The translations under genes were made by a program, and so were the position numbers. This document shows positions 7,833 to 16,166 of a DNA stretch of 64,000 nucleotides, piece after piece (the stretch's first letter is position 1; every line of letters starts with the position of its first letter). Source of the stretch: Ruminococcus flavefaciens (lineage in GTDB: Bacteria > Bacillota > Clostridia > Oscillospirales > Ruminococcaceae); assembly GCF_900119075.1 (NCBI RefSeq), contig NZ_FPIP01000011.1, forward strand, positions 1 to 64,000. The letters are read 5' to 3'. The notes under the pieces are model-generated. The model made no database searches. It was given only the letters and a program-made list of their open reading frames with translations, and had not been told where the DNA came from.

Positions 7833-9128
7833 TTAGCTTCTGTAGTCTCCGTTTATCTTGACGTAATCATAGGTAAGGTCACAGCCCCATGCAATGGCTC
7901 TGCCCTTGCCGTCGCCGAGAGATACCAGTATCTTTATCTCCTCTTCCTTAAGGATACGCGCTGCAAGCTCCTCTGAGAACTCTATTACGCAGCCCTTCTT
8001 GCCCAGCTGGATAACTCCGCCGTCAGAAGCCATTTCGATATCTACCTTTGAGATGTCGAAGTCAGCGTCGGAATAGCCCAGAGCACAGAAAATTCTGCCT
8101 GCGTTGGCGTCCTCGCCGAATATCATAGCCTTGATAAGGCTGGAACCGATAATGGACTTTGCAACTTTTTCTGCAACAGCGTCTGTATCGGCGCCCTTTA
8201 CAGCGCACTCGATGAGCTTTGTAGCGCCCTCGCCGTCACGAGCCATCATACGTGCAAGATTCATCATTATAGCGTAGAGAGCGTGTCTGAACTTCTCGAA
8301 ATCTCCGTCGTCGTTTGTGACAGGCTTGTTGCCTGCGTCGCCCGAAGCCATGATACAAACCATGTCGTTTGTTGAAGTATCGCCGTCAACGCTTGCTCTG
8401 TTGAGAGTTACCTTTACGATATCGCTGAGGGCACGCTGTATCATCTCGGAAGAGATAGCGGCGTCAGTTGTAAGGAATGTAAGTGTTGTAGCCATATTCG
8501 GGTGTATCATGCCGCTGCCCTTGAGCATACCGCCCATAGTGCAGGTCTTTCCGCCCAGCTCGAACTGTACAGCGATCTCCTTTTCGGCTGTATCTGTAGT
8601 CATGATAGCTTCGAGAGCTCTCTTGTTACCGTCATAGGTAAGTCCCTCTGCAAGACCGTCCATAGCGTTTGCAATAGGCTCGATAGGGAGCACCTGACCG
8701 ATAACGCCTGTAGAAGCTACGATAACGTCCTTCTCATCGATACCGAGAGACTTTGCAGCCAGCTGACACATCTTTACAGCCTTTTCTACGCCGTCGGGAT
8801 TGCAGGTGTTGGCATTTACCGAGTTCACGATAACAGCTCTTGCCTTGCCGTCGCGGATATGCTCCTTTGTAACAAGTATGGGAGCGCCCTTTACCTTGTT
8901 TGTGGTGTATACTGCGGCAGCCTCGCACATCTTATCTGCAACGATGAGTGCAAGGTCGTTTTTCTTCTTTGCTGCGGGGATAGCGTTGTTTGCAGCCGCA
9001 TTAGCCTCTGCCATTTCGCCGAGAGGCTTGTGCGCAAGACCGCACTGTACGCCGTTGGCTCTGAATCCCTTGGCAGCGCAGACGCCGCCCTCAACAAAGG
9101 TTATGCCCTTAACTTCAACAAGCTTCAT
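7833..9128 (-). CDS. argJ: bifunctional ornithine acetyltransferase / N-acetylglutamate synthase
   Basis: 431 aa. It transfers the acetyl group from acetylornithine to glutamate, making the pathway cyclic, and may also use acetyl-CoA. Seen: the self-cleavage motif ARDGEGATKL, where cleavage before Thr gives alpha and beta chains, and the N-terminal GVCAAKGFRANGV. The ATG before KLVEVKG has GGAGG 8 bases upstream; codons further upstream overlap the previous gene out of need. The start overlaps the end of the CdiI-like gene by 14 bp, indicating translational coupling. Confidence 0.95.
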   Translation of the reverse strand: MKLVEVKGITFVEGGVCAAKGFRANGVQCGLAHKPLGEMAEANAAANNAIPAAKKKNDLALIVADKMCEAAAVYTTNKVKGAPILVTKEHIRDGKARAVIVNSVNANTCNPDGVEKAVKMCQLAAKSLGIDEKDVIVASTGVIGQVLPIEPIANAMDGLAEGLTYDGNKRALEAIMTTDTAEKEIAVQFELGGKTCTMGGMLKGSGMIHPNMATTLTFLTTDAAISSEMIQRALSDIVKVTLNRASVDGDTSTNDMVCIMASGDAGNKPVTNDDGDFEKFRHALYAIMMNLARMMARDGEGATKLIECAVKGADTDAVAEKVAKSIIGSSLIKAMIFGEDANAGRIFCALGYSDADFDISKVDIEMASDGGVIQLGKKGCVIEFSEELAARILKEEEIKILVSLGDGKGRAIAWGCDLTYDYVKINGDYRS

Positions 9129-9543
9129 TATCTGTTTCCTCCTTGATCTTCTGCGCAAATTTCGCAATTATGTCCATATATTCGGTCCTCTCCTCCTCAG
9201 AGCCCCAGTGGTGGGACTTAGCCATAAGACCTGCGTTCTCCAGCATTGGTCTCATCTGCTGATAGAAGAGCTTGAGGTATTTTTCCTTTCCTGCATAGAG
9301 GTTGTACATCAGCTGACCTTCAAACATCTCGCCGATAAACGGATCGTCGTTGAGGAACTCAATGGCTCTCTTTATAGCCACGCGTGAGCATATCTTCTGA
9401 CGAAGCATACGGCTGACATCTGATACTGTAAGCTGATCCTTTGTTTTCGCCATGATAGTGTTGAACCACTCATCAACGGTGTAATCTATGCCGTCGTCCT
9501 CGATGAGGTCATACTCATAGATCTCTTTAAGTGTTTTGCTCAT
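9115..9543 (-). CDS. CdiI-like contact-dependent inhibition immunity protein, orphan
   Basis: 142 aa, acidic and fully alpha-helical in appearance. The stretch LTVSDVSRMLRQKIC, then AIEFLNDDPFIGEMFEGQL, matches what I know of the CdiI_3 family of immunity proteins. Immunity proteins bind and block a cognate toxin inside the cell. No toxin, Rhs or LXG gene is nearby. The second ATG is used because GGGGGGAAG precedes it. It lies between argC (40 bp) and argJ (overlap), so it is expressed with arginine genes. The family call needs a profile search. Confidence 0.55.
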   Translation of the reverse strand: MSKTLKEIYEYDLIEDDGIDYTVDEWFNTIMAKTKDQLTVSDVSRMLRQKICSRVAIKRAIEFLNDDPFIGEMFEGQLMYNLYAGKEKYLKLFYQQMRPMLENAGLMAKSHHWGSEEERTEYMDIIAKFAQKIKEETDNEAC

Positions 9544-9583
9544 TTTACTTCCCCCCGATATAATTGAAGTAACATCATAAGGC

Positions 9584-10537
9584 TCAGACAAGTCCTGTTG
9601 TCTCGTCTATGCCCATCATAATATTAAGGCACTGTACTGCTGCTCCGCTGGCACCCTTTCCGAGGTTGTCAAGGCGTGAGCAGAGTAATATCTGTTCGTC
9701 GTTTCCGAATACGAAAACCTGCATTTTGTTCTGTCCGCTGAGAGTGTTTGAAGCAAGGAAGAACGCCTTCTGCTCGTCTGCGGACATAAGAGGCATTACC
9801 TCTATCATATTAGCTCCTGCATAGTGCTTTGCGTACATCTCGTGCACCTGCTGTGCAGTCACTTTCTTGTCAAGCATTCTTGTCTGTATTGGCACACTTA
9901 CTACCATGCCGCTGAAATAGTCGCACACCATAGGGTTGAACATAGGTGTGTAGGTAAGTCCCGATACGGCTTTCATCTCAGGCAGGTGCTTGTGCTGCTG
10001 AGAGAGCGCATACTGACGTGGGCTGTTGAACTCGAAAGGCTTGTCGTCGCCCTCGTAAACTGCGATAGCCTTTTTGCCTGCTCCGCTGTAGCCCGATGTA
10101 GCATAAGCGAATACAGGGAAATCAGCAGGGATAATGCCGTTGCTTACCAGCGGATAAACTATTGAAGCAAAGCCGCTTGCGTAACAGCCGGGAACTGCAA
10201 CCCTGTTGGACTTGATTATCTTTTCCCTGTGAGCAGGTGAGAGCTCGGGAAAACCATAAGCCCAGTCGGGATTTGTACGGTGAGCTGTAGAAGCGTCGAT
10301 GATACGGACATGGTCGTTGTCCTTGTCGATAAACGAAACAGCCTCGATAGAAGCGGCGTCGGGCAGGCAGAGGAATACATAGTCTGCACTGTTTATAAGA
10401 CGAGCACGCTCCGCAGGATCTTTTCTCAGCTCCTCGCTGATCTTCATTATCTCAAGGTCGTTTCTGTCCTTGAAACGCTCCTGTATTTTAAGACCTGTTG
10501 TACCTTCCTGACCGTCTATGTAGATTTTTACTGACAT
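9584..10537 (-). CDS. argC: N-acetyl-gamma-glutamyl-phosphate reductase (type 2)
   Basis: 317 aa, the short type-2 form. It reduces acetylglutamyl phosphate to the semialdehyde with NADPH. Seen: the N-terminal dinucleotide loop DGQEGTTGLKI (in place of the GASGYTG of type 1), FLCLPDAAS, and the catalytic Cys in VAVPGCYASGF near residue 117. The start is the ATG behind GGAGGAAAACAAT. It is first in the argC-CdiI-argJ-three membrane genes-argB series. Confidence 0.95.
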   Translation of the reverse strand: MSVKIYIDGQEGTTGLKIQERFKDRNDLEIMKISEELRKDPAERARLINSADYVFLCLPDAASIEAVSFIDKDNDHVRIIDASTAHRTNPDWAYGFPELSPAHREKIIKSNRVAVPGCYASGFASIVYPLVSNGIIPADFPVFAYATSGYSGAGKKAIAVYEGDDKPFEFNSPRQYALSQQHKHLPEMKAVSGLTYTPMFNPMVCDYFSGMVVSVPIQTRMLDKKVTAQQVHEMYAKHYAGANMIEVMPLMSADEQKAFFLASNTLSGQNKMQVFVFGNDEQILLCSRLDNLGKGASGAAVQCLNIMMGIDETTGLV

Positions 10538-10558
10538 ATTGTTTTCCTCCGTTTTCAC

Positions 10559-10687
10559 TTAGAACTAAGATCTAAGATCTAAGAACTAAGTCTGTTTTCT
10601 ATCCATAATACATTAACACTAATTCCATTATCGGGACGCCGAGGGCGGCGTCCCCTACAAATTCTTAGTTCTTAATTCTTAGTTCTT
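10559..10687. repeat. intergenic repeat with inverted ends around a GC palindrome
   Basis: An outer arm made of TTAGAACTAAGATCTAAG-type repeats (10559-10590) is mirrored by CTTAGTTCTTAATTCTTAG (10664-10687). Between them lies GGGACGCC...GGCGTCCCCTACA (10633-10659), a member of the palindrome family also at 12344, 20708, 23446 and 28966. The layout resembles a small non-autonomous mobile element in the space before argC. Confidence 0.6.
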
Positions 10688-10930
10688 TTTGCGCTTATTG
10701 ACCTTGCGCTCGTACTTGGCACGCTTGGGATCTTCCAAATCTGAATTGTCCTCTATCATTGAGTGCCATACGCTTATGCCAAGGGTTATTATAACTATCA
10801 GTGCGAACCAGAATATATGGGCGCTGGGGACAACTGCAAGCCACAGTCCCATTACAAGCTCACCCACAGCCCATATGACTCCCATAAGAATGGTAAGTCC
10901 TATGGTAAAAGTCACGTCTTTTTTCTTCAT
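10679..10930 (-). CDS. small two-helix membrane protein
   Basis: 83 aa from the ATG one base after argH ends. Two hydrophobic helices (about residues 6-27 and 34-55), the second a valine/isoleucine-rich FWFALIVIITLG, are followed by an acidic then strongly basic tail ending KVNKRKKN. No recognised family. The tight junction with argH suggests translational coupling, because no good ribosome-binding site is visible. The 3' end runs into the repeat at 10559-10687. Confidence 0.5.
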   Translation of the reverse strand: MKKKDVTFTIGLTILMGVIWAVGELVMGLWLAVVPSAHIFWFALIVIITLGISVWHSMIEDNSDLEDPKRAKYERKVNKRKKN

Positions 10931-10931
10931 A

Positions 10932-12311
10932 TCAGAGTCCCAGTGCCTTTTCTGCAAGAGCTATCTGCTCCTTAACAGCGTCAGGCGACGGACCGCCCTC
11001 GGACTTTCTCTCGCGGACGCAGGTATCAAGGCTGATAGCCTGATATACGTCCTTGTCAAAGAGGTCTGTCATTGCCTTATAGTCGGCGATAGGCAGTGTT
11101 TCAAGAGTAAGTCCCTTTTCTATGCACTGAGCAACGAGAGTTCCTGTTATCTTGTATGCGTCACGGAAAGGCATACCCTTTTTAACGAGATAGTCAGCGC
11201 AGTCCGTAGCGTTTATGAAGCCTCTTGCTGCTGCGTTTCTCATGTTGTCCTTTAGAACGCGCATTGTTGCAAGCATGGGAGTGAATGTCTTTACGCAGAG
11301 CTTTACATTGTCAACTGCGTCGAAGATAGCCTCCTTGTCCTCCTGCATATCCTTGTTGTATGCAAGTGGCAGACCTTTCATCATGGTGAGGAGAGTCATG
11401 AGGTCGCCGTTTACTCTGCCTGTCTTGCCGCGGATAAGCTCCGTAACGTCGGGGTTCTTCTTCTGGGGCATTATAGACGAGCCTGTAGCGAATGCGTCGT
11501 CTAGCTCCACGAACTTGAACTCCCACGAGCACCAGAGGATTATTTCCTCGGAAAATCTTGAAAGGTGTGTCATGAGCAGGGACAGTGCGCAGTTGAGCTC
11601 CACGCAGTAGTCTCTGTCGGAAACGCCGTCAAGGCTGTTGGGCATTGGAGCCGTAAAGCCGAGGAGCTCCGAGGTCTGCTTGCGGTTGGTCTTATATGTA
11701 GTACCTGCAAGAGCGCCGCTGCCGAGAGGGCAGTAGTTCATTCTCTTTGCGGTATCCTGTAATCTTTCCATATCGCGGAGAAGCATCCACACATACGCCA
11801 TAAGGTGATGTGCGAGAGTTATGGGCTGTGCTCTCTGCAAGTGAGTATAGCCGGGCATTATGGTCTCGGTGTGCTCCTTAGCCATTTTCACCAGAGTAAC
11901 AGCGAGTTTCTTTACCATAGCGTATATTTCGTCTATCTCGTCGCGGAGATAAAGTCTCAGGTCAACTGCCACCTGATCGTTTCTTGAACGTGAGGTGTGG
12001 AGTCTCTTTCCTACGTCGCCGAGACGCTTTGTAAGCTCAGCCTCAACGAACATATGGATATCCTCGGCATTGGGATCGAGCTCCAGCTTGCCGCTGTCGA
12101 TATCGGCGAGTATGCCCTTCAGTCCCTCGATTATCTCGAGGCTGTCCTCCTTGGTGATAATGCCGCAGTCTCCCAGCATAGTAGCGTGGGCGATACTGCC
12201 CTTTATATCGTGGCGGTACATACGTCCGTCAAAGGCAATGGAAGAGTTGAAAGCGTTTACGCCCTCGTCCACCTGCTTGGAAAATCTTCCTGCCCACATC
12301 ATATCTGCCAT
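10932..12311 (-). CDS. argH: argininosuccinate lyase
   Basis: 459 aa. It cleaves argininosuccinate to arginine and fumarate, the last step of the pathway. Seen: MWAGRF at the N-terminus, HTSRSRNDQVA near 105-115, MPGYTHLQRAQP near 156-167, and the superfamily signature GSSIMPQKKNPD near 278-289. The usual family length is about 460. It is separated from argG by two unrelated genes and repeats. Confidence 0.96.
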   Translation of the reverse strand: MADMMWAGRFSKQVDEGVNAFNSSIAFDGRMYRHDIKGSIAHATMLGDCGIITKEDSLEIIEGLKGILADIDSGKLELDPNAEDIHMFVEAELTKRLGDVGKRLHTSRSRNDQVAVDLRLYLRDEIDEIYAMVKKLAVTLVKMAKEHTETIMPGYTHLQRAQPITLAHHLMAYVWMLLRDMERLQDTAKRMNYCPLGSGALAGTTYKTNRKQTSELLGFTAPMPNSLDGVSDRDYCVELNCALSLLMTHLSRFSEEIILWCSWEFKFVELDDAFATGSSIMPQKKNPDVTELIRGKTGRVNGDLMTLLTMMKGLPLAYNKDMQEDKEAIFDAVDNVKLCVKTFTPMLATMRVLKDNMRNAAARGFINATDCADYLVKKGMPFRDAYKITGTLVAQCIEKGLTLETLPIADYKAMTDLFDKDVYQAISLDTCVRERKSEGGPSPDAVKEQIALAEKALGL

Positions 12312-12343
12312 GTTTTTCTCTCCTTGTTGTAGCCATTCGCTTT

Positions 12344-12474
12344 TGTAGGGGACGGCGTCCTCGACGTCCCATAATTACGTTATTTATCAACGGGGCGATG
12401 TAGGCATCGCCCCCTACATTTACGGTTGTCCCGATTTATTGCTCACTGACGGGCGCACACTGTGCGCCCCTACA
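12344..12474. repeat. three adjacent CCTACA-tailed palindromes
   Basis: TGTAGGGGACGGCGTCC...GACGTCCC (12344-12370), GGGGCGATG...CATCGCCCCCTACA (12391-12418) and GGGCGCACACTGTGCGCCCCTACA (12451-12474) fill the gap between argH and the deaminase gene. All are GC palindromes with a CCTACA (or reverse TGTAGG) tail. No gene is seen in the gap. Confidence 0.7.
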
Positions 12475-12476
12475 AG

Positions 12477-12920
12477 TTAATAATGCTTTTTATTTTTCAA
12501 TGCCTTGTACTCTGTAAATACCTCAAGGCATTCCTCGCGGTGGAGCTCCTCCGAGATATCCTCGGGAGCTTCATAGAACTGCTTGTCGCGGAAGCCGATA
12601 CTGTCGGTATCGCTGACATTGCAGCCGTAGTATACCTTTTTGATATTCGCCCACATTATAGCTCCTGCGCACATGGGGCAGGGCTCTGCGGTAGTATACA
12701 GCTCGCAGCCCGAAAGGTCGTGGCTGCCTGTCTTTTTGCAGGCGTCGCGGATAGCCATCATCTCGCCGTGACAGGTGGAATCGTGCCTTTTCACGACTTC
12801 ATTGTGTCCCTGACCGATTATCTCGCCGTCTTTGACGATGACGCAGCCGAAAGGACCGCCGTGACCTGCGTTTATGCCTGCTCTCGCCTCATCAATGGCG
12901 AGCTTCATGAATTTATCCAT
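12477..12920 (-). CDS. nucleoside/guanine deaminase family protein
   Basis: 147 aa zinc-dependent cytidine/deoxycytidylate deaminase fold. The first zinc ligand and catalytic acid appear as CHGEMMAI (HGE rather than the usual HAE), and the paired cysteines as AEPCPMCAGAI. The C-terminal region (GFRDKQFYEAPEDI) resembles the swapped tail of Bacillus GuaD rather than TadA, so deamination of guanine or a similar base is more likely than tRNA editing. The ATG lies 4 bp after the GNAT gene, indicating one operon. Confidence 0.75.
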   Translation of the reverse strand: MDKFMKLAIDEARAGINAGHGGPFGCVIVKDGEIIGQGHNEVVKRHDSTCHGEMMAIRDACKKTGSHDLSGCELYTTAEPCPMCAGAIMWANIKKVYYGCNVSDTDSIGFRDKQFYEAPEDISEELHREECLEVFTEYKALKNKKHY

Positions 12921-12924
12921 AGTT

Positions 12925-13344
12925 TTATATTTCGATGTATTTGTTGCGGTAATACAAGTCCTCGCGGACGGTGAAGCCCATATGCTCCCAGAACCGATTT
13001 CCGTTTTCGTTGTGTGTGAACACCACCAGCAGGACTTTCTGTATGCCCTCTTTTCTGAGAGCCTCCATAGCGCTTTCCACCAGCATTCTGCCGATGCCTT
13101 GTCCGCGGCGGTCAGGAGCTACTACAACATGGTGAAAGATACCGCGTCTGCCGTCGTGACCTGCGAGGATAGTACCGATTATCCTGCCGTTTTCCTCGGC
13201 AACGAAGCTCGTTGCCGGATTACGTCCGAGATATCTTGCGAAGCCCTCGGGACTGTCGTCCACGGGATTTGTGCCCTCATGCTCTTTCCAGCACTCGTTT
13301 ACTCCTTCCCAGTCATTGACGGTCATAACTCTTACCTTTACCAT
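12925..13344 (-). CDS. GNAT family N-acetyltransferase
   Basis: 139 aa. The acetyl-CoA pyrophosphate loop RRGQGIGRML is preceded by the HHVVVAPD strand, and the C-terminal FWEHMGF helix-strand is typical of motif B. The substrate cannot be told from the sequence. It is first in a two-gene unit with the deaminase. Confidence 0.85.
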   Translation of the reverse strand: MVKVRVMTVNDWEGVNECWKEHEGTNPVDDSPEGFARYLGRNPATSFVAEENGRIIGTILAGHDGRRGIFHHVVVAPDRRGQGIGRMLVESAMEALRKEGIQKVLLVVFTHNENGNRFWEHMGFTVREDLYYRNKYIEI

Positions 13345-13360
13345 GCTGCCCTCCTTTTTT

Positions 13361-13446
13361 CAATTCATAATTCATAATGCTCAATTCATAATTATTCATT
13401 CAGCTAACACTTAAATTATGCATTATGCATTATGAATTATGCATTC
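13361..13446. repeat. AT-rich inverted repeat of AATTCATAATTCATAATG type
   Basis: Left arm 13361-13400 consists of repeated AATTCATAATT units; right arm 13415-13446 of TTATGCATTATGCATTATG units. Together they form a long imperfect hairpin between argG and the GNAT gene. Similar low-complexity mirrored repeats are common intergenic elements in Firmicutes. Confidence 0.6.
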
Positions 13447-13459
13447 TATTAAATCGTAA

Positions 13460-13486
13460 CAGGCAGGAGATAGGCTCCCCTGCCTG
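13460..13486 (-). terminator. probable terminator after argG
   Basis: CAGGCAGGAG pairs with CTCCCCTGCCTG around a short loop 30 bp beyond the argG stop. The minus-strand T content after the stem is poor, so termination may be partial. Confidence 0.5.
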
Positions 13487-13518
13487 AAACTGCTGATTAT
13501 TCTGATGTCAAGAATGAA

Positions 13519-14754
13519 TTACTTGTTGTTTCTCTTCTTGTCCAGCTGAGCTCTTACCTTTATCGGGAGACCGAAGAGGTTGATGAATCCTGCTGCGTCA
13601 GCCTGATTGTAAACCTCGTCCTCATCGAATGTAGCAACTTCCTCATCATAGAGTGTGTATGGTGAAGTTACGCCTGCATTGATGATGTTGCCCTTGTAGA
13701 GCTTGAGCTTAACGTCGCCTGTAACTCTCTCCTGTGTCTTGTCAACGAAAGCTGTGAGAGCTTCACGGAGAGGTGTGAACCACTGACCGTTGTATACGAT
13801 ATCAGCGAACTTGATGCTGAGGTACTGCTTGATACGTGCAGTTTCCTTGTCAAGAGTGATTGTTTCGAGAACCTCGTGAGCGTGATAAAGGATTGCACCG
13901 CCGGGAGTCTCGTAAACGCCTCTGGACTTCATACCAACGAGACGGTTCTCAACGAGGTCCGCAAGACCGATACCATTCTCGCCGCCAAGCTTGTTGAGAG
14001 CTGATACCATTTCAACGCCGTTGAGCTTCTTGCCGTCCAGCATTGTAGGAACGCCCTTCTCGAAGTGAATTGTGATATATGTAGGCTTGTCAGGAGCGTC
14101 GATTGGAGATACGCCCATTTCAAGGAAGCCCTTCTTCTCGTACTGTGGCTCGTTTGCAGGATCCTCAAGGTCGAGACCTTCGTGTGAAAGGTGCCAGATG
14201 TTCTTGTCCTTTGAGTAGTTTGTCTCTCTGTTTATCTTCAGAGGAATGTTGTGAGCCTCTGCATAATCAATCTCCTCGTCACGGCTCTTGATGTCCCATT
14301 CTCTCCATGGAGCGATGATAGCCATTTCAGGTGCGAAAGCCTTGATAGCAAGCTCGAATCTTACCTGATCGTTGCCCTTTCCTGTGCAGCCGTGGCAGAT
14401 AGCGTCAGCGCCTTCTTCAAGAGCGATCTCAGCGATACGCTTTGCGATGATAGGACGAGCAAAGGAAGTACCGAGCATATATCTGTTCTCGTAAATTGCT
14501 CCTGCCTGAACTGTAGGATAAACGTAGTCCTGAATGAACTCTTCCTTGAGGTCAGCGATGATGAGCTTTGAAGCGCCTGTCTTGATAGCCTTCTCCTCGA
14601 GTCCGTCAAGCTCTGTGCCCTGTCCTACGTCGCCTGAAACAGCGATAACTTCGCAGTTATTGTAGTTTTCCTTGAGCCACGGGATAATGATAGAAGTATC
14701 AAGTCCGCCTGAGTATGCGAGAACTACCTTTTTGATATCCTTTTTGTTAGCCAT
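13519..14754 (-). CDS. argG: argininosuccinate synthase
   Basis: 411 aa. It condenses citrulline and aspartate with ATP cleavage. Seen: the N-type ATP pyrophosphatase loop [10 protein letters not shown] at about residues 12-21, and [13 protein letters not shown] near 120-132, which binds citrulline and aspartate. The ATG before ANKKD has AGGAGG 10 bases upstream; the 12 upstream codons are leader. It is transcribed from its own promoter (14817-14844) with ArgR-like sites just upstream. Confidence 0.97.
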   Translation of the reverse strand: MANKKDIKKVVLAYSGGLDTSIIIPWLKENYNNCEVIAVSGDVGQGTELDGLEEKAIKTGASKLIIADLKEEFIQDYVYPTVQAGAIYENRYMLGTSFARPIIAKRIAEIALEEGADAICHGCTGKGNDQVRFELAIKAFAPEMAIIAPWREWDIKSRDEEIDYAEAHNIPLKINRETNYSKDKNIWHLSHEGLDLEDPANEPQYEKKGFLEMGVSPIDAPDKPTYITIHFEKGVPTMLDGKKLNGVEMVSALNKLGGENGIGLADLVENRLVGMKSRGVYETPGGAILYHAHEVLETITLDKETARIKQYLSIKFADIVYNGQWFTPLREALTAFVDKTQERVTGDVKLKLYKGNIINAGVTSPYTLYDEEVATFDEDEVYNQADAAGFINLFGLPIKVRAQLDKKRNNK

Positions 14755-14816
14755 TGTAATTACCTCCTGAATATAAACGCTGCTTTTCAAGCCGCGCGGA
14801 TTTGCGATATAAGTAT

Positions 14817-14844
14817 ATTATACTACTTAACAAAATATTGTCAA
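14817..14844 (-). promoter_or_regulatory. argG promoter
   Basis: On the minus strand TTGACA (14839-14844), a 16-bp spacer and TATAAT (14817-14822) are present about 60 bp before the argG start. Confidence 0.8.
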
Positions 14845-14851
14845 GGGTATT

Positions 14852-14886
14852 TGCATAAATATTCATTATTTTTGAAAATATTCGCA
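14852..14886 (-). promoter_or_regulatory. candidate ARG boxes upstream of argG
   Basis: TGCATAAATATTCA (14852-14865) differs by one base from the ArgR half-site pair TGAATnnnnATTCA. A second, weaker match starts 21 bp away (14873-14886), the usual two-turn spacing of ARG box pairs. They lie just upstream of the -35 element. The ArgR/AhrC role is inferred; no argR gene is in the window. Confidence 0.45.
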
Positions 14887-15032
14887 TTTATACGTATATT
14901 ATTCAATCTACAGGTGAAGTGCCTATTTTTCGGAAATTGCCCTGCCAATTAGCCCCAAAGTTAAAAAGACTTGTTAAATCCTGCGGTGTTTTGTATGAAT
15001 TTCCGATTTTTATTCTAATCCTGTTAATTTGC

Positions 15033-15061
15033 TTGATATTTTTTTATCTACCGTTTATAAT
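15033..15061 (+). promoter_or_regulatory. promoter of the malate dehydrogenase gene
   Basis: TTGATA (15033-15038), 17 bp, TATAAT (15056-15061), about 80 bp before the start codon. The 270-bp space upstream to argG also holds a distant inverted repeat TCGGAAATT / AATTTCCGA (around 14935 and 15000) that could be an operator; nothing else is seen there. Confidence 0.7.
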
Positions 15062-15141
15062 AAGTTATACATATAGCTCTATAAAGTGCTAAAGAAAGAT
15101 AAATAATGAATTTTGGCTTAATAAACTGGGAGGTTTACATT

Positions 15142-16086
15142 ATGGCTGAGAAAAACGGAACAAAGATAACTATACTCGGCGCAGGCAACGTCGGCGCTTC
15201 TATTGCTTATACATTCGCAGTAGCAGGCACCTGCTCCGATATCGTTCTTGTTGATATAAACAAAGCTAAGGCTAAGGGCGAGGCTATGGATATCCGTCAG
15301 GGCGTTTCCTTTGGTGAGAACGTCGAGATATTCGACGGCGAGTACGAGGACGCAAAGGACTCCGATATCGTTGTTGTTACTCTCGGTATCGCAAGAAAGC
15401 CCGGTCAGACACGTCTCGACCTTGCACAGATAAACGTAAACATCATCAAGGAGGTTATGCCTCAGATAGCTAAGTACGCTCCCGACGCTATATACGTAGT
15501 TGTCAGCAACCCTGTTGACGTTCTTACATACACTATCCTCAAGTGTACAGACCTCAAGCCGAATCAGGTAATCGGCTCGGGTACAGCTCTTGATACTTCA
15601 AGACTCCGTTCCATCATCGCTGACCACGTAGGTCTCAGCCCTAACAGCATTCACGCTTACGTATTCGGCGAGCACGGCGATTCCTCATTTATCCCATGGT
15701 CTATCATGAACATCGCAGGAGTTCCTGTTGACGAGTACTGCGCAGATCAGGATCACGCAGACCTTGACGAGGACGAGATCCTCGACGAAGTCCGCAAGGC
15801 AGGCGCAGAGGTCATCAAGAGAAAGGGCGCTACATTCTACGCTATCGCAATGAGCGTAAACAAGATATGCGACACTGTTCTCCGTGACGCAAAGAACATT
15901 CTCACAGTTTCTACAATGATAAACGACAGATACGGCATCAACGACGTATGTCTCAGTCTCCCATGCGTTATCGGAAGCAACGGTATCGAAAGAGAAGTTT
16001 CACCTAAGCTTTCCGACTCAGAGATAGAGAAGCTTCAGGCAAGTGCAAAGGCACTGAGAAGCGTTATCGACCAGATACAGTTCTGA
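15142..16086 (+). CDS. malate/L-lactate dehydrogenase family enzyme, probably malate dehydrogenase
   Basis: 314 aa, LDH-like fold. Seen: the NAD loop GAGNVGASIAYTF, VVVSNPVDVLTY, and the active-site EHGDSSFIPWS with the catalytic His. In the substrate-specificity loop the sequence is ARKPGQTRLDL: the residue equivalent to Gln102 of lactate dehydrogenases is Arg, as in malate dehydrogenases. The ATG before AEKNG has GGGAGG at the right distance, so the 12 upstream codons are excluded. A terminator follows, then malic enzyme. Annotation pipelines would probably call it ldh; I consider oxaloacetate reduction more likely. Confidence 0.8.
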   Translation: MAEKNGTKITILGAGNVGASIAYTFAVAGTCSDIVLVDINKAKAKGEAMDIRQGVSFGENVEIFDGEYEDAKDSDIVVVTLGIARKPGQTRLDLAQINVNIIKEVMPQIAKYAPDAIYVVVSNPVDVLTYTILKCTDLKPNQVIGSGTALDTSRLRSIIADHVGLSPNSIHAYVFGEHGDSSFIPWSIMNIAGVPVDEYCADQDHADLDEDEILDEVRKAGAEVIKRKGATFYAIAMSVNKICDTVLRDAKNILTVSTMINDRYGINDVCLSLPCVIGSNGIEREVSPKLSDSEIEKLQASAKALRSVIDQIQF

Positions 16087-16108
16087 GAAGCCGCAAATAA
16101 GCATTTAC

Positions 16109-16137
16109 GCGGAGAACTCACTGTTCTCCGCTTTTTT
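16109..16137 (+). terminator. terminator after the dehydrogenase gene
   Basis: A perfect 9-bp stem GCGGAGAAC / GTTCTCCGC with a 5-base loop, then TTTTTT. It stands only 22 bp after the stop, so read-through would be needed for co-expression with malic enzyme. Confidence 0.85.
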
Positions 16138-16166
16138 GAAATAATAACTGAAAGGACATATAACCC

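Noticed and set aside
8502..9146. 214-codon plus-strand ORF opposite argJ
   Set aside because: It is a shadow of the argJ coding strand; Cys/Leu/Ser-rich product without family features and no RBS. The same reasoning removed the long ORFs opposite argD, argF, argH, argG, the ATPase gene and gshA.
15142..16086. Plain L-lactate dehydrogenase annotation
   Set aside because: The specificity loop has Arg in place of Gln and malic enzyme is adjacent, so malate dehydrogenase is the better first hypothesis.
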